Source of the DNA: an uncultured Vibrio sp.
Lineage (GTDB): Bacteria; Pseudomonadota; Gammaproteobacteria; Enterobacterales; Vibrionaceae
Assembly: GCF_963675395.1 (NCBI RefSeq)
Contig: NZ_OY776223.1
Coordinates: 1-64,000, forward strand
DNA length: 64,000 nucleotides
Reading direction: 5' to 3'
Shown here: positions 1 to 9,752 of the stretch, one piece after another
Numbering within the stretch: the stretch's first letter is position 1
How the letters are laid out: each line of letters opens with the position of its first letter
Notes under the pieces: generated by a model
The model's database searches: none
Seen by the model: only the letters and a program-made list of their open reading frames with translations
What the model was told of the DNA's origin: nothing
Translations under genes and position numbers: made by a program

Positions 1-1
1 A

Positions 2-1081
2 AGAGCCACCGTTTATGACTTACCGATAAGTGGGAAATGCTGCCGTATCCATATACAGCTTGCTCAAGTGCGAACAACACAAGGTGAACGACGTATTGAG
101 TCATGTGAATTTGTAGAGAAAGGTGTTCGTTACTCCAGACGATTTTGCGAGCAGATTAGTGGCTTGTGTCGGCATATGCCTATTAGTGTCATCGCCCGAC
201 ATTATGGACTGCGCTGGGAAACGATCAAAAACATAGATAAAGCTTCACTCAATAGATTGTTGCCGCCTTCAGAGCCCTCAAAGCTTCGTGGATTAAAACG
301 TATTGGTGTTGATGAAGTTGCCAAAGCCAAGGGACACGACTACATGACCGTGGTTTATGACATGGATAACGGTCAGCTTATCTGGGTTGAGCATGGCCGA
401 ACACATCATGTGTTGGAGTCATTTCTTACCCAATTGTCTGAAGAAACAGCAAAAGGTATTCAAGCGGTAGCGATGGATATGGGTAAAGCTTATCAAAAGG
501 CCGTTCGGGAAAATCTGCCAAATGCTGATATCGTTTTTGACCGCTTTCATGTCGTTCAGCACTACAGTCAACTTATTCGTCGTGAACGGTCTTACGAATT
601 CAAGAAAGCACTCCATAGAAACGATAAAGCACTCATCAAAGGCTCTCTTTATCTACTTTTGAAGAACTCAGACAAACTGTCAGAAAACCAAACAGATAAA
701 CTCAAACGTTTACTTCATGCTAATCGGCACTTAAACGAAATCTATGTGCTTAAAGAGCAGTTAAAAAGCATCTGGAAAGCAGCAACCTACCAAAGAATGT
801 TGTACCGACTAGATGCCTGGTGCCAACTGGCAAACGCGACAAGAATACTCAGTATTCAAAGTTTTGCGTCCATGCTTCAGGAGCACAAAGAAGGCATCTG
901 TAACTTCGCTAAATACGACAAATTAACCAGTGCCATCATCGAAGCAGGTAACGTATCTATTGGTTTATTGCGCCGAAGAGCTCGGGGAATAAGAGACACC
1001 GAGTACTTCAAACTGAAGATAAAGCAACTATCCGTTCCAGAGGTATATTCAATCTTTTATCCTTCTGTCAAGCTCATGTAA
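2..1081 (+). pseudogene. ISL3-family transposase, 3' part
   Basis: This encodes about 360 residues of an ISL3 DDE transposase. The frame is open to the window edge, so the GTG at 68 is internal and not a start. Visible family features are the segment around IGVDEVA, MAMDMGKAY-like VAMDMGKAY followed by DRFHVVQHY, and the C-terminal ARGIRDTEYFKLKI block. The stop codon lies immediately before the terminal repeat. The N-terminal zinc-finger portion is missing here and an equivalent part lies at 1095-1273 on the other strand. The break coincides with the 8-bp repeat at 8-15, which supports disruption by insertion rather than a partial window effect alone. It is unlikely to give an active transposase. 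Confidence 0.8.
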
Positions 1082-1094
1082 GCGGAGAAGAGCC

Positions 1095-1273
1095 TAAACG
1101 GTTCGTGAAACATAAGTGTTAACGGTACAAGGCTCTTGCGACTCAGGATCAACCACTTTAAATCGTCGATCTCTTCGGCAATACACATCGATAATTTGTG
1201 TCGATTCATCCACTTGAACGGAGTGAATTTTCTGTCCTTGAATACTGATAAGTTGGGAAAGGAGTTGAGTCAA
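1095..1273 (-). pseudogene. ISL3-family transposase, 5' part
   Basis: Read on the minus strand this gives the N-terminal stretch of an ISL3 transposase: QKIHSVQVDESTQIIDVY, then CRRDRRFKVVD and VNTYVSRTV. It then hits a stop created by junction with the terminal repeat at 1094. The lost continuation (TVYDLPISG) is found in the plus-strand part at 8-40. The likely start is a TTG at 1273. A diverged second copy of this stretch is at 18739-18950. The far end carries the terminal repeat at 1357-1369, so 1095-1369 is the left end of an ISL3 element. Confidence 0.75.
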
Positions 1274-1482
1274 AGTACAAATCGTCCATATTGTTCAAAA
1301 AGAAGTTACTAATCAGTATGGTAGAGAGAGTTGATATCAGAGTTAGACTCAACAAAGCGGAGAAGAGCCTATATACCTAAGGCACATAGTATTGAGGTAA
1401 ATGTTGAAGAGCATGACCAGTCAGAATGGTACTAGTTGAAATATAACAAACGATCAAGGAATCAACCTACTTTTCCTAATCT

Positions 1483-1601
1483 GACAGAAACGCTTTGGAG
1501 CATCAGTTCTAAACCGTTTCTGTCCAAAGGAGTGCTGACGAGGCATGTAACTGTGATCACCAAGCGATTCTGTCGTACCTTAATTACCAAGCGACTTTGT
1601 C
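1483..1601. repeat. Four copies of a 16-bp motif ahead of the ISNCY transposase
   Basis: The motif ACCAAGCGATTCTGTC and variants occur at 1510-1525, 1559-1574 and 1586-1601 in one orientation. A further copy is inverted at 1483-1498 (GACAGAAACGCTTTGG). They sit 85-200 bp upstream of the ISNCY-type transposase, as transposase-binding repeats near an element end would. The role is inferred from position only. The rest of 1370-1685 shows no convincing gene. Confidence 0.5.
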
Positions 1602-1685
1602 ATTGCAATAACTACCGAGGGAAATTGACGGAACTCATTAGCGTACCTTTTAAAGTAATTAAATCAGCTTTAGAGGGTGCTAAGG

Positions 1686-2561
1686 ATGTTCTTCATGGAT
1701 TCAAAATCTCAATTCACTGTCGATATCATTAGCAAAGTCATCGATGGCAGGATCAGTATCAACAGTGCTGTTACCTTGCTCAGCAAATCCCGGCGAACCG
1801 TTGAACGCTATCTCAGTCGATACCGGAAAGAAGGCATTCGGTTCGTGATCCATGGCAACAAAGGCCGGATCCCCGTCAATAAGATCTCTGAATCGCTCAA
1901 AAAGGAAGTTCAGACGCTTATCCAGACCAAGTACTACGACTTTAACCTACAGCATCTCGCCGAACTTCTGGTGAAGAACGAAGGGATAGCGGTTAAACGA
2001 GAAACTTTACGTACCTGGACACACGCCATTCATCATGTAAAGCGCTCTAAACGGCGTAGAAGTCGCGTAAGAAAGTACCGAGAGCTGATGGAATCTCCGG
2101 GGCTAATGCTTCAGATGGACGGCAGCCCTCATCGGTGGTTTGGTGGTGAACGCTCTTGCCTGATCGCTATGGTCGATGATGCAACCAGTGACATTCATGC
2201 CGAGTTTTTCCCTTCTGAAACCACGGAAGGCTGCATGAAAGTGATGAAGGCTTACATCGAGAAGCGAGGAATATTTAAGGCCCTGTATGTGGATAGGGCG
2301 GGTATTTTCGCTGGTCCTAAACGCAGCAACTTCTCACAAATGCAGCGAGCCTGTGAAGAGCTGGGAATTGAGATTATCTTCGCTAACGCCCCTCAAGGCA
2401 AAGGGCGTATTGAACGCTCCTTCGATACCTTCCAGGACCGCCTGATACCGGAATTACGGCTGAATAACATTGCGGATATGGACAGCGCTAACCGCTACTT
2501 ACAGGAAGAGTTCATCCCCAATTACTGGGTGAAAAACGTCATCGTTCAGCCTAAGAATTAA
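1686..2561 (+). pseudogene. ISNCY/IS1202-type transposase, C-terminally truncated
   Basis: About 291 residues resemble the N-terminal two thirds of ISNCY (IS1202 group) transposases, which are usually over 400 residues long. There is an N-terminal helix-turn-helix (ISINSAVTLLSKSRRTVERY). The catalytic core follows, with LQMDGSPHRWFGG (first D) , YVDRAGIF (second D) and GKGRIERSFDTFQDR (E). The protein stops after VKNVIVQPKN, where relatives continue. The ATG at 1686 is preferred because GAGGGTG lies 8 bases upstream. DNA after 2561 has no continuation in any frame, so the 3' end has been replaced and the element is probably inactive. Confidence 0.75.
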
Positions 2562-2992
2562 CGCTCTGCGTTCAAGTGTTTACCCCCTGACACAGGGGGG
2601 CTAGTTCGATTTGCTGTCGTTATAGTTTTTATCCAACATCATATTTCAATTCTACTTGTGCTGATTCCTTCTGGTGTTTTTTTGTGTTTTTAAGCTGTTC
2701 TAAAAAAGTGTAAGTGTGGAAGTGCTCTCAGCCCTTGTGCTATAAGGCTTTAGGTGCGACAGGAAAAATATTATTTCATATAAGAAAAAGAGAGAAAGTT
2801 GTCGCACCCAAAAGAGGAGTGAATAGAAGTGTTAACTGTAAAGCAGTTAACTTTTCCTATTCTGTTTGTTCTCTTTGTCTTGAGTAACCAATCATAAATA
2901 GTTCATATTTATTTTTAATGAGTTTAGGAAATGGCTTTTATCCATTTTTAAGTTCTAATTTGCCTTTAAGCCTTGTAATGTAATGGCTGAGG
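2562..2992. other. Non-coding stretch with hairpins
   Basis: No gene is visible. A short CCCCTG/CAGGGG hairpin lies near 2584-2598. A 9-bp perfect inverted repeat, GGTGCGACA (2753-2761) and TGTCGCACC (2800-2808), is separated by 38 AT-rich bases. A terminator-like hairpin GTTAACTG/CAGTTAAC (2831-2851) is followed by a short T-run. The sequence looks like junk between IS remnants. Confidence 0.5.
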
Positions 2993-3950
2993 GGCTTTGA
3001 TGCGTAAATCGATGGAACTAAACCAACAGCTTACGACCTGATCGGCTACATTCATTCAAGTCTGTAATTTCATGCCAAAACCACGTTACAAAATAAGCAA
3101 CTGGAAACAATACAACCAATCTCTAATCAACCGTGACCTTCTGACGTTTTGGATTGACGAAGAAGCGATAAGTTCGTGGAAGCAAGAGAAACAGAATAAG
3201 TCAGTGATTTAGCCATCGCAAACGCTTTGATGGTAAAGCGTATTTTTTCAATGTCACTTCACGCTTTACAAGGATTTATTGATTCCGTCTTTCGACTTGC
3301 TCTGGTTCCACTGCGTTCTCCATGCTACAGCTGTATCAGCCGCCGAGCCAAAGAGGTTGATGTGAGTTTTAAAACGAAAACCAAAGGACCGCAGCACCTC
3401 GCTATCGATGCTAAAGGTCTCAAGATTTATGGTGAGGGCGAGTAGGAGGTCAAAAAAACATGGCACCGATGGCAAACGCAGAGTGTGGCGCAAGTTACAT
3501 ATCGTAGTGGATACAAGTAGTCACGAAATTATTGCCGCCGAACTGAGTTTATCAACGGGCACTGATGCAGAAGTATTGCCACGCGGCAATCCGTATTAGG
3601 CGAGTCGTTGCTCTTATCCCTCGAAGAGAGGAAGCAGCATTCTGGGAACGAGGCCATCCAAGAAACTTAGCGGTTGGCTGTCAAAAGTTATACGATTCGA
3701 ACAAGTATTGGAAAGAGCGATATGGCTATCACAAACACTCGCTATCTGAAACAGCGATGTATCGTGTGAAGCAGTTACTTGGAGGACGATTAAGCCTACG
3801 GCATTACAACGCACAAGTTGGTGAAACCTACTCAATGGTCAAAGTGTTGAATAAGCTTACTGGGCTTGGTATGCCTAAAACTTGGTGTGTTGGTTGATGC
3901 TCACTTGAAATAGGACGATTCAGCTTCAAAAGTGAATTACGCAACATAGC
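2993..3950 (+). mobile_element. Decayed IS5-family element
   Basis: The left end GGCTTTGATGCGTAAATC (2993-3010) and the right end GAATTACGCAACATAGC (about 3934-3950) are imperfect inverted repeats of the IS5/IS903 type. They enclose a broken transposase gene. No clear target duplication was found. Confidence 0.7.
3072..3897 (+). pseudogene. IS5-family transposase with several frameshifts
   Basis: The gene begins MPKPRYKISNWKQYNQSLIN, which is typical of IS5-family transposases. It hits a stop near 3210 and resumes in other frames: SCISRRAKEVDVSFKTKTKG, then LAIDAKGLKIYGEGE, then HKHSLSETAMYRVKQLLGGR, ending PKTWCVG. At least three frame changes are needed, so it cannot make a full enzyme. 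It lies inside the IS5-type terminal repeats. Confidence 0.8.
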
Positions 3951-4202
3951 TCATGTCTTTACGTGAATAAAAACAAAAGAGAAAACACAGATAGGGCAAG
4001 CAAACATGCAAAGCATTTTGCACTTAATATAAAAAACTAATGCTAGATATAAATATATTAAAAGCTTTGAGGAAAATAATATTACCCACATAGTTTTCAC
4101 TAAATATAAAAATCAAACAATATTATAACCTTGTTGTAATGCGAACTTTGTTCGTGCTAAATTATAAAAATAAAGATAATTATAAATATACAAAGGCTTA
4201 AT
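3951..4202. promoter_or_regulatory. AT-rich upstream region of the helicase gene
   Basis: About 250 AT-rich bases precede the helicase start. A small palindrome CGAACTTTGTTCG (4142-4154) sits about 50 bp upstream of the ATG beside the AT-rich tract TAAATTAT, a plausible operator and -10 element. AAAGG at 4191-4195 may be the ribosome site. No iteron-like direct repeats were recognised. Confidence 0.35.
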
Positions 4203-6821
4203 ATGTACACTCCATTAAAAAATAATGATGATACTATCGTTACTATTATAGTGACAGATAATGCAAATCAAGATGCTATAGACAGCATTATAAAAAACAC
4301 AAATCACAAGCTGGTCAGTACAAGCTCAGAGTGCTTATCATCAACAGTAGCTACGATGAAATCAGCCAAGTTAAAGGTTGCTTTAGTTGCTTTTGATTTT
4401 TCAATGATGAATGTGCATAGTGTTGTTGAAACATGTATGTATAATAAAGTTGAGATCAAAGATGTAAACAGCAACAGGATTATAAAAAGAAAAGAAGATG
4501 GTAATTTATCTGATGTTCATCTTCTTGCATATTTCTACGATGAATTCTCAACTGACAAAAACCTTAGCATTCTTGCTAATGCTGTTCGTTCTCTAGTTCC
4601 TGTCCATGCTTCAGTTGATGAAGCAATATCTATGCTTTCTTCCATTGCTGATATTCCATTACAAATCGCAGAAAAAAAACTTAATGCATCAATTTCTACG
4701 ATTCGTAATGTGGTTAACTCAACAACAAATCTTAACTACTCAACCAAGCTTTCTTCAAAAGAAGAGATGTACGTTAAGGTGTTCAATCGTGCGAATGAAA
4801 GCGTTGATACTATCGAGTTAATCAAAGCCCAGACTGGTGCTAACAAAACCACTTACGCACAAAAGCTGTGTCGGCTCGCGTACAACAACCAAGTGAAGAG
4901 CTGTTCTATAACAACACTAAGAAGTGTTGCTGAACAGTACGCACCTAAAAAAGCTAAGACAGTTGTCGCTCACAGCGAAAAGAGCATCTCTGCATTCGAA
5001 CAAGCTGATCACTTTAGCTGCACTATGCACTCTCTTCTAAAAGACCATGTTTTCGAATTCGTTAAAAATTGCGGCTACTTCATCTTTGACGAGTGTGAGA
5101 AAAACATTCAAGCGCTATTTGAAGAAAGTAATAGTGCTGAAGTTGAGTTTTTGAACCAGAAGCAAAAAGAAACTATTCGTTCGCGCTTAACTGAACTTTT
5201 CGAAAAGAAGCAAGCTAGAGTCGTTGCGATGGACGCAGATGCTAGCGATGCCATTTCGCTTCGTTTTCTCAGATCATTTGGTAAAAAGGTCAACGCTTAC
5301 GATTTAAACTACAGTGAGCCGACTCCTCCTTCGCATGCAAAAACAAGCAAAGGTGCTGAATCTGCATTACAGCTTTTAGAACTGGCAAGACCGTTCATTA
5401 AATCAGCAGGCACTTGTCAGCAAAATCCATATTCATCAATCACAACACAAATCGATGACATCGACATGATGGAGGCTCGTCTAATTGAGAAAAAGCTAAT
5501 TGATGATAACGAAAACATGTTTATTGCTTCAGATAATAAAAGGGAAGCCATCAACATGTTGAAAGATTCTGGGTACGTAAAGAAATCTGGTTTCGTTGAT
5601 GAAAAGGCGGCGCTAAAAGCGAGAATTCTTTTGGTTCATGCGGACAATAAAGGACAAAATGAGCAGAAAGCATTCCTTAAAAATCCAAATACTGAAATTG
5701 TGAAATACAAAACAGTGATCGTAACCCCGTGTGTGCGCGAAGGATTCAACATAACTGCTAACTACTGCAACACTGTTATCGTTCTATGTCATGGCATCTT
5801 GCTTCCGATGCCCCTAGTACAAATTAGCAGAAGACTACGCACAGCAACCAACATCATTTTTGCTCTTGATACAGACAAAAAACCATCGTTTGGATTTTCA
5901 AATTACTTAGAATATGCAGCATCACTTGAAGAAAGACTGGAAGCTGAGTTCGCTAAAAGAAGAGATGTATTGCTAAGTGATTTAGCTTTATCTCTTACGC
6001 TAACTCTAGAAAACCTCGGCTTTAATCATCAAGCTCCAACTCGTTACAGCGAAGATGAAAAAGCACTGATTAAGAAAGAGCAGAACTCTGTTAAAAAAGC
6101 TAACAAGAAGTTCATGCAAGAAGCAATTGCTAGTGCTGAATGTATTGATAGTGAAGCAGCTAAGAGATTAAAGCAAAGCACCTGTAAATCTGAAGAAACT
6201 ACTATGTCAGTAGAAAAGAAAAAGGTTGCTGACAAGCTAGCTATTGATGTCAAAGATGTAGATATCAAAGCAATTAAGTTCGCTGAGAAATTCAAGAAAG
6301 ACCATGCAGTTAAAGTTGCCGAAATCATTGCTGACAAGGTTACTGTCAAAGCGATGTATGATGTTAAACAAACTATAAAGCAAAAGAATATCGCAGAAGC
6401 AATGCAAATCTTTATAGATTCATTGAAGGGCAATATCACTGATGCTGAAGGTAATGAAATCGAACTAGATTTAACGACAGAGTTTGTAATCGCTGATGCA
6501 GTTGAAGTGTACAGCTATCTTCATGCCAACAAAGCTAAGTTCAATAAAGCATTTTCTCAGAAAGACAAGATACGAATCACTGAATCAAAAGTAAAAGCTA
6601 ATGATAAAGCCACTGCTGAGAAGCGCTTGAGAGCTTTGCTTAAAGCGCTCGGTATAGACAGTCCTCGTTTCGGAAGTACTAACAATAAGCGTTACAAGCA
6701 CTGTTTACATCCACTTGCAGCACCTTCTCTGAAAGCGCTGGGTGTGCTTGAGAAAGAACCGTCAAGCGAGTTCAAAAGTCTTGAGCAATACGAAGAAGTA
6801 CTAGTAGATCTATATAAATAA
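4203..6821 (+). CDS. Large SF2-like helicase, plasmid replication type
   Basis: This 872-residue protein resembles the helicase part of plasmid replication proteins (CyRepA1 / origin-binding-protein type). A Walker A-like TGANKTT lies at 211-217 and a Walker B-like YFIFDECE at 292-299. A VVAMDADASD segment is at 340-349, VIVTPCVREGFNI at 505-517 and a motif VI-like QISRRLR at 540-546. The C-terminal 270 residues are lysine-rich and may bind DNA. It is followed by small genes with the same AT-rich leaders, and relaxase genes lie 6 kb away, so a role in replication of a mobilizable element is inferred. Walker A deviates from the canonical GxxxxGK[ST], so ATPase activity is not certain. The family assignment is by motif pattern only. 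Confidence 0.6.
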   Translation: MYTPLKNNDDTIVTIIVTDNANQDAIDSIIKNTNHKLVSTSSECLSSTVATMKSAKLKVALVAFDFSMMNVHSVVETCMYNKVEIKDVNSNRIIKRKEDGNLSDVHLLAYFYDEFSTDKNLSILANAVRSLVPVHASVDEAISMLSSIADIPLQIAEKKLNASISTIRNVVNSTTNLNYSTKLSSKEEMYVKVFNRANESVDTIELIKAQTGANKTTYAQKLCRLAYNNQVKSCSITTLRSVAEQYAPKKAKTVVAHSEKSISAFEQADHFSCTMHSLLKDHVFEFVKNCGYFIFDECEKNIQALFEESNSAEVEFLNQKQKETIRSRLTELFEKKQARVVAMDADASDAISLRFLRSFGKKVNAYDLNYSEPTPPSHAKTSKGAESALQLLELARPFIKSAGTCQQNPYSSITTQIDDIDMMEARLIEKKLIDDNENMFIASDNKREAINMLKDSGYVKKSGFVDEKAALKARILLVHADNKGQNEQKAFLKNPNTEIVKYKTVIVTPCVREGFNITANYCNTVIVLCHGILLPMPLVQISRRLRTATNIIFALDTDKKPSFGFSNYLEYAASLEERLEAEFAKRRDVLLSDLALSLTLTLENLGFNHQAPTRYSEDEKALIKKEQNSVKKANKKFMQEAIASAECIDSEAAKRLKQSTCKSEETTMSVEKKKVADKLAIDVKDVDIKAIKFAEKFKKDHAVKVAEIIADKVTVKAMYDVKQTIKQKNIAEAMQIFIDSLKGNITDAEGNEIELDLTTEFVIADAVEVYSYLHANKAKFNKAFSQKDKIRITESKVKANDKATAEKRLRALLKALGIDSPRFGSTNNKRYKHCLHPLAAPSLKALGVLEKEPSSEFKSLEQYEEVLVDLYK

Positions 6822-6849
6822 AATAATAATAAAAATAGGAATCAATAAA

Positions 6850-7083
6850 ATGAGAAAAGTAAAAGAACTAATGAAAACTCCCCTGTTGACGGGGGAGGAC
6901 GTATCAAAACTAATGATCGATGAGGGCATGGTTTATCGTGACAGAGCATCTACAACAATGCTCAGCAAGTTGCTCTATTGTACTCCGCGCAACGCGCAGA
7001 AAATAATTAAATATGGTTTTAAAGACAGCGGAACTCAAGCTTTATTCTATCTGCAAATGGAAATAGCATGTTCGGATAAATAG
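6850..7083 (+). CDS. Small unknown protein next to the helicase
   Basis: A 77-residue basic protein starts 28 bases after the helicase stop. The leader carries AATAATAATAAAAA and a weak AGGA site 8-11 bases before the ATG. The middle part (LSKLLYCTPRNAQKIIKYGF) could be a helix-turn-helix, so a small DNA-binding regulator of the replication gene is possible, but I do not recognise a family. A strong terminator follows about 90 bases downstream, suggesting it closes the helicase transcript. Confidence 0.55.
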   Translation: MRKVKELMKTPLLTGEDVSKLMIDEGMVYRDRASTTMLSKLLYCTPRNAQKIIKYGFKDSGTQALFYLQMEIACSDK

Positions 7084-7172
7084 TTCTCAAAATAAACTTA
7101 CAATGTCTTGGTTTTAATATTATAATCATAGACAAGCAATTAAGCCTTCTTGTTTATAGTTATCTTATCAAC

Positions 7173-7230
7173 CCCAGTAACACTGGGTTTTTTCTGCCCT
7201 GACCTTCTCACTACTGGTCGGGGAATTTTT
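7173..7230 (+). terminator. Tandem hairpins after the helicase operon
   Basis: CCCAGT-AAC-ACTGGG (7173-7187) is followed by six T residues and is a standard rho-independent terminator. A second hairpin, CCCTGACC...GGTCGGGG (about 7197-7223), is followed by AATTTTTA. Together they end the 4203-7083 transcript. The rest of 7084-7494 is AT-rich without a gene. Confidence 0.8.
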
Positions 7231-7494
7231 ATCTTAAATAAATTATCTGTTTTAGTTGCATGAGTTTAAATAAGATAATTGACATCAAATAGCCATTTTG
7301 TCTTTTTATCTTCTTTGTGTATTGTTTTAAGGAAAACAAGAAAATCATCAAAGCAGGAAATCTGAATAAATATTTATTGTATGTGTAGTTTAAATCAAAA
7401 TTACAAATTAAATTAATATGTTTTATTTGGAAGTTTATATTTTCAATTACAAAATAGACTCTTATAATAAAATAATAACAAAAAGGTTTGAGTT

Positions 7495-7935
7495 ATGGTT
7501 TACGAAGCAATAGATTTACTTTACAAACAACAAGCTGAATTACAAACGCAACAGCAAGCTCAGCTAGATAGAGTTGAGGCATTAACTAGTACTTTTGACG
7601 ACAAGTTTAAAGTAGAGATTGAAGTCGGAAAGATTCATGCGTGGGGCGGATCGAACAGAAATATAGATATAAAAGTAAGATCATTAAAGACGGGTGAAAC
7701 ATTAGCTGTTGCTTCTGTGAATGCAGTGAGAGATAACTACAGAGAACCGTTTAGTTGCCCGGCAAATACGGACAGGCTCTTAATGGGTGGGTTAAGCAGG
7801 CACGCACCAAAAATCATGCATGATTTTAATGAGTACATGAAAGAGAAAAATATGAACATAGCTTTTAAAAAGTACCTGCTCAACAAAACTGATGAGTACT
7901 TGGAAAAGAAGCACAATGAAAAAGTCATGCACTAA
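7495..7935 (+). CDS. Hypothetical protein with glutamine-rich N-terminus
   Basis: A 146-residue protein with a coiled-coil-like, Q-rich start (residues 8-30, QQAELQTQQQAQLDRVEAL) and a beta-rich middle (VEIEVGKIHAWGG to LAVASVNAVRDNY). Its leader carries TTATAATAAAATAATAAC (7462-7479), like other genes of this block, and AAAAGG before the ATG. I do not recognise a family. It may be a mobilization or maintenance factor of the plasmid-like element, judged by position only. Confidence 0.6.
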   Translation: MVYEAIDLLYKQQAELQTQQQAQLDRVEALTSTFDDKFKVEIEVGKIHAWGGSNRNIDIKVRSLKTGETLAVASVNAVRDNYREPFSCPANTDRLLMGGLSRHAPKIMHDFNEYMKEKNMNIAFKKYLLNKTDEYLEKKHNEKVMH

Positions 7936-7996
7936 TAAAAATAAGAAGTGAGAAAACACTCAAACTTAAAGCTATAATAAAAAGAGAATTAAAAAC

Positions 7997-8371
7997 GTGG
8001 AAAAACTAATTGAATTTTTAATAGACAGAAAGTTTGAAGAAAAAACGTATGAGAGCGGCATCACAGGTACATTCTACTGCAGAGCTACTGATCTAAATGC
8101 ATACAAAGTTATCGACAGTGAAGGGATTGTGATTTTAGCTGAAAGTTACGAGTTAGCAGAGGCGTGGTCTAATGATGAAAAACTGATGGCTTACAAGCTT
8201 TTTGAAAATGAAGCTGAATACGATGAGTTTATTGAAGAATGCAAGGAAGGGCTGCATTACGGCGATCTTGACTTCACATCTAGAGTATTTCATGAGCTTA
8301 ATAGTGTATATGAAGATGATCTCAATAGATATATAAATCGTTATGATTTGTGGGATCACATAAGCGATTAG
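7997..8371 (+). CDS. Strongly acidic small protein
   Basis: A 124-residue protein starting with GTG after the leader CTATAATAAAAAGAG. It is rich in Asp and Glu (roughly 30, against about 12 Lys/Arg). Acidic stretches include EAEYDEFIEECKEG and YEDDLNRYINRYDLWDH. Mobile elements often carry acidic DNA-mimic antirestriction proteins (ArdA/Ocr-like), and the tail pattern of acidic residues with aromatic spacing fits that loosely. No ArdA motif is certain, so the function is open. Confidence 0.6.
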   Translation: MEKLIEFLIDRKFEEKTYESGITGTFYCRATDLNAYKVIDSEGIVILAESYELAEAWSNDEKLMAYKLFENEAEYDEFIEECKEGLHYGDLDFTSRVFHELNSVYEDDLNRYINRYDLWDHISD

Positions 8372-8495
8372 ACAAAGTAGAACCAAAAGCCACGATGGGG
8401 ATTTTTTATTTCTATTCAAATTTGATGTCTTGATTTCTTTAAATAATATAAATTTATTGTAATTAAAATATCATTTAATTGTACTAATTCAGACC

Positions 8496-9679
8496 TGATC
8501 TGACAGTTACCCATTTTTGATTCGGTGCCTGTCAGATTATATCTGGGCTAGATTCTTTTCAGCCCAGATTGGTTTCCCATCTTCTAATGTATCTATTGGC
8601 GTTCTGCCACAGCACATTTTTCCTTGATGAGTACGATGATTGTTGTAGTAGTCCATCCATTCGTCCAGATCTTTCTGCAACTCTTCAATTGAGCTATATA
8701 GTTTCTTTTTGAAGGTGACTTGGTAAAACTCATTTAATATCGTCTAGTGGAAGCGTTCGCAAATGCCGTTCGTTTGCGGCCGTCATTGCTTTTGGTTTTC
8801 GTATGATCGATATCGTTTATAGCGAGGTAAAGCTGATAGTCATGTTGCTCAACTAGGCCACAGTATTCGGTACCTCTGTCAATAAGTATTCGCAGCATTC
8901 AGCATTGGTAGCTCGTGCGCTTCGAAGAACGGCAACACTTTGTCATTTAGCATATCTGCTGCGGTAATAGGCGTTTTCGTGTTATAGAGCTTAGCAAAAA
9001 GCGACTTTACTGTAGGTATCGACAAAGGTTTGTTGGTAGATGGGTCCAAGTCCCTTCAAGTTGCCTACATAGAAGGTATCCTGAGAGCCCAAGTAGCCTG
9101 GATGAGCCGTTTCTATCTCACCACAGGCTTCATCGTCATGCTTTTTACGCTATAGAGCTGCAACTTGCTCATCCGTTAAAATGATGCCGTTCTCATTGAC
9201 CTGTATCTCTAAAGCAATAAGTCGCTTTTTGAAGTTCTCAAGATCGTTTCTAAGCCAAATTGAGCGGACACTACTTGGAGAGATAAACACGCCTAGCTTT
9301 CGCAGCTCATTGCTTGTTCTCACTTGACCATGTGCGGGGAAATCAATCGCGTACTTTAAAACCGCTTGTTCAGTTTCATTGTCGACACGATTTTTAAGGT
9401 TTGGTGCTTTTCGACTTTGGTTAATCAATGCGTCAACACCACCTGTTTCAACCAACTCTTGATAGCGGTAGAAAGTGTCTCTTGATACGCCCATAACCTT
9501 ACAGGCTCTTGATACATTGCCAAGTTCTTCTGCAAGATTGAGAAGACCAGCTTTGTGTTTGATGATTGGATTGCTAGTATGAAGCATGAGAGTTACCCCT
9601 TAGTTTCTTTGATTTCGGATTAAGCACCTTTAATCAAAGTGGGTAACTCTCTTCATTTCAAATTGAAGTGTCAGATCTA
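8496..9679 (-). mobile_element. IS481-family element, decayed
   Basis: TGATCTGACAG at 8496-8506 and TGTCAGATCTA at 9669-9679 form an imperfect inverted repeat around a broken transposase gene. It has landed just downstream of an orphan hipB-like gene and may have removed hipA. No clear target duplication was seen. Confidence 0.65.
8550..9587 (-). pseudogene. IS481-family transposase, frameshifted
   Basis: The intact N-terminal piece (9150-9587, 145 residues) has the IS481 helix-turn-helix (NVSRACKVMGVSRDTFYRYQ) and the segment ALINQSRKAPNLKNRVD. Downstream the frame is lost after LTDEQVAAL. Pieces of the catalytic core can be read in other frames: ETAHPGYLGSQDTFYVGNLK, VDTYSKVAF and LTDRGTEYCG. 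Stops and frame changes near 9150, 8880 and 8740 make a functional protein unlikely. Confidence 0.75.
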
Positions 9680-9724
9680 GTCGGAGCTAATACAGTTGAT
9701 TCTATATTTTTATTTGATTTGTAC

Positions 9725-9746
9725 TCATTCCCACGCGTGGGAATGA
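9725..9746. repeat. 22-bp perfect palindrome
   Basis: TCATTCCCACGCGTGGGAATGA is self-complementary. It lies a few bases beyond the stop of the hipB-like gene. Similar TCATTCC...GGAATGA palindromes occur as dispersed repeats in many proteobacteria. It could also act as a hairpin at the end of the hipB transcript, although it has no T-run. Confidence 0.6.
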
Positions 9747-9752
9747 CTTGAC

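Larger units (their letters stand above)
1..1369. mobile_element. Rearranged nest of ISL3-family elements
   Basis: The terminal inverted repeat GCGGAGAAGAGCC is seen at 1082-1094 and 1357-1369, and its last seven bases (AAGAGCC) are positions 1-7. The 8-bp sequence ACCGTTTA follows the end at 1-7 (8-15), and its reverse complement follows the end at 1094 (1095-1102). Eight bases is the usual ISL3 target duplication. The 3' part of a transposase reads on the plus strand and its 5' part on the minus strand, both broken exactly at ACCGTTTA. The simplest reading is an ISL3 copy inserted into another copy, followed by inversion of one segment between two terminal repeats. The left part lies outside the window. 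Confidence 0.75.

Noticed and set aside
1436..1732. 98-codon frame upstream of the ISNCY transposase
   Set aside because: It runs through the binding-site repeats, has no ribosome site and overlaps the true transposase start.
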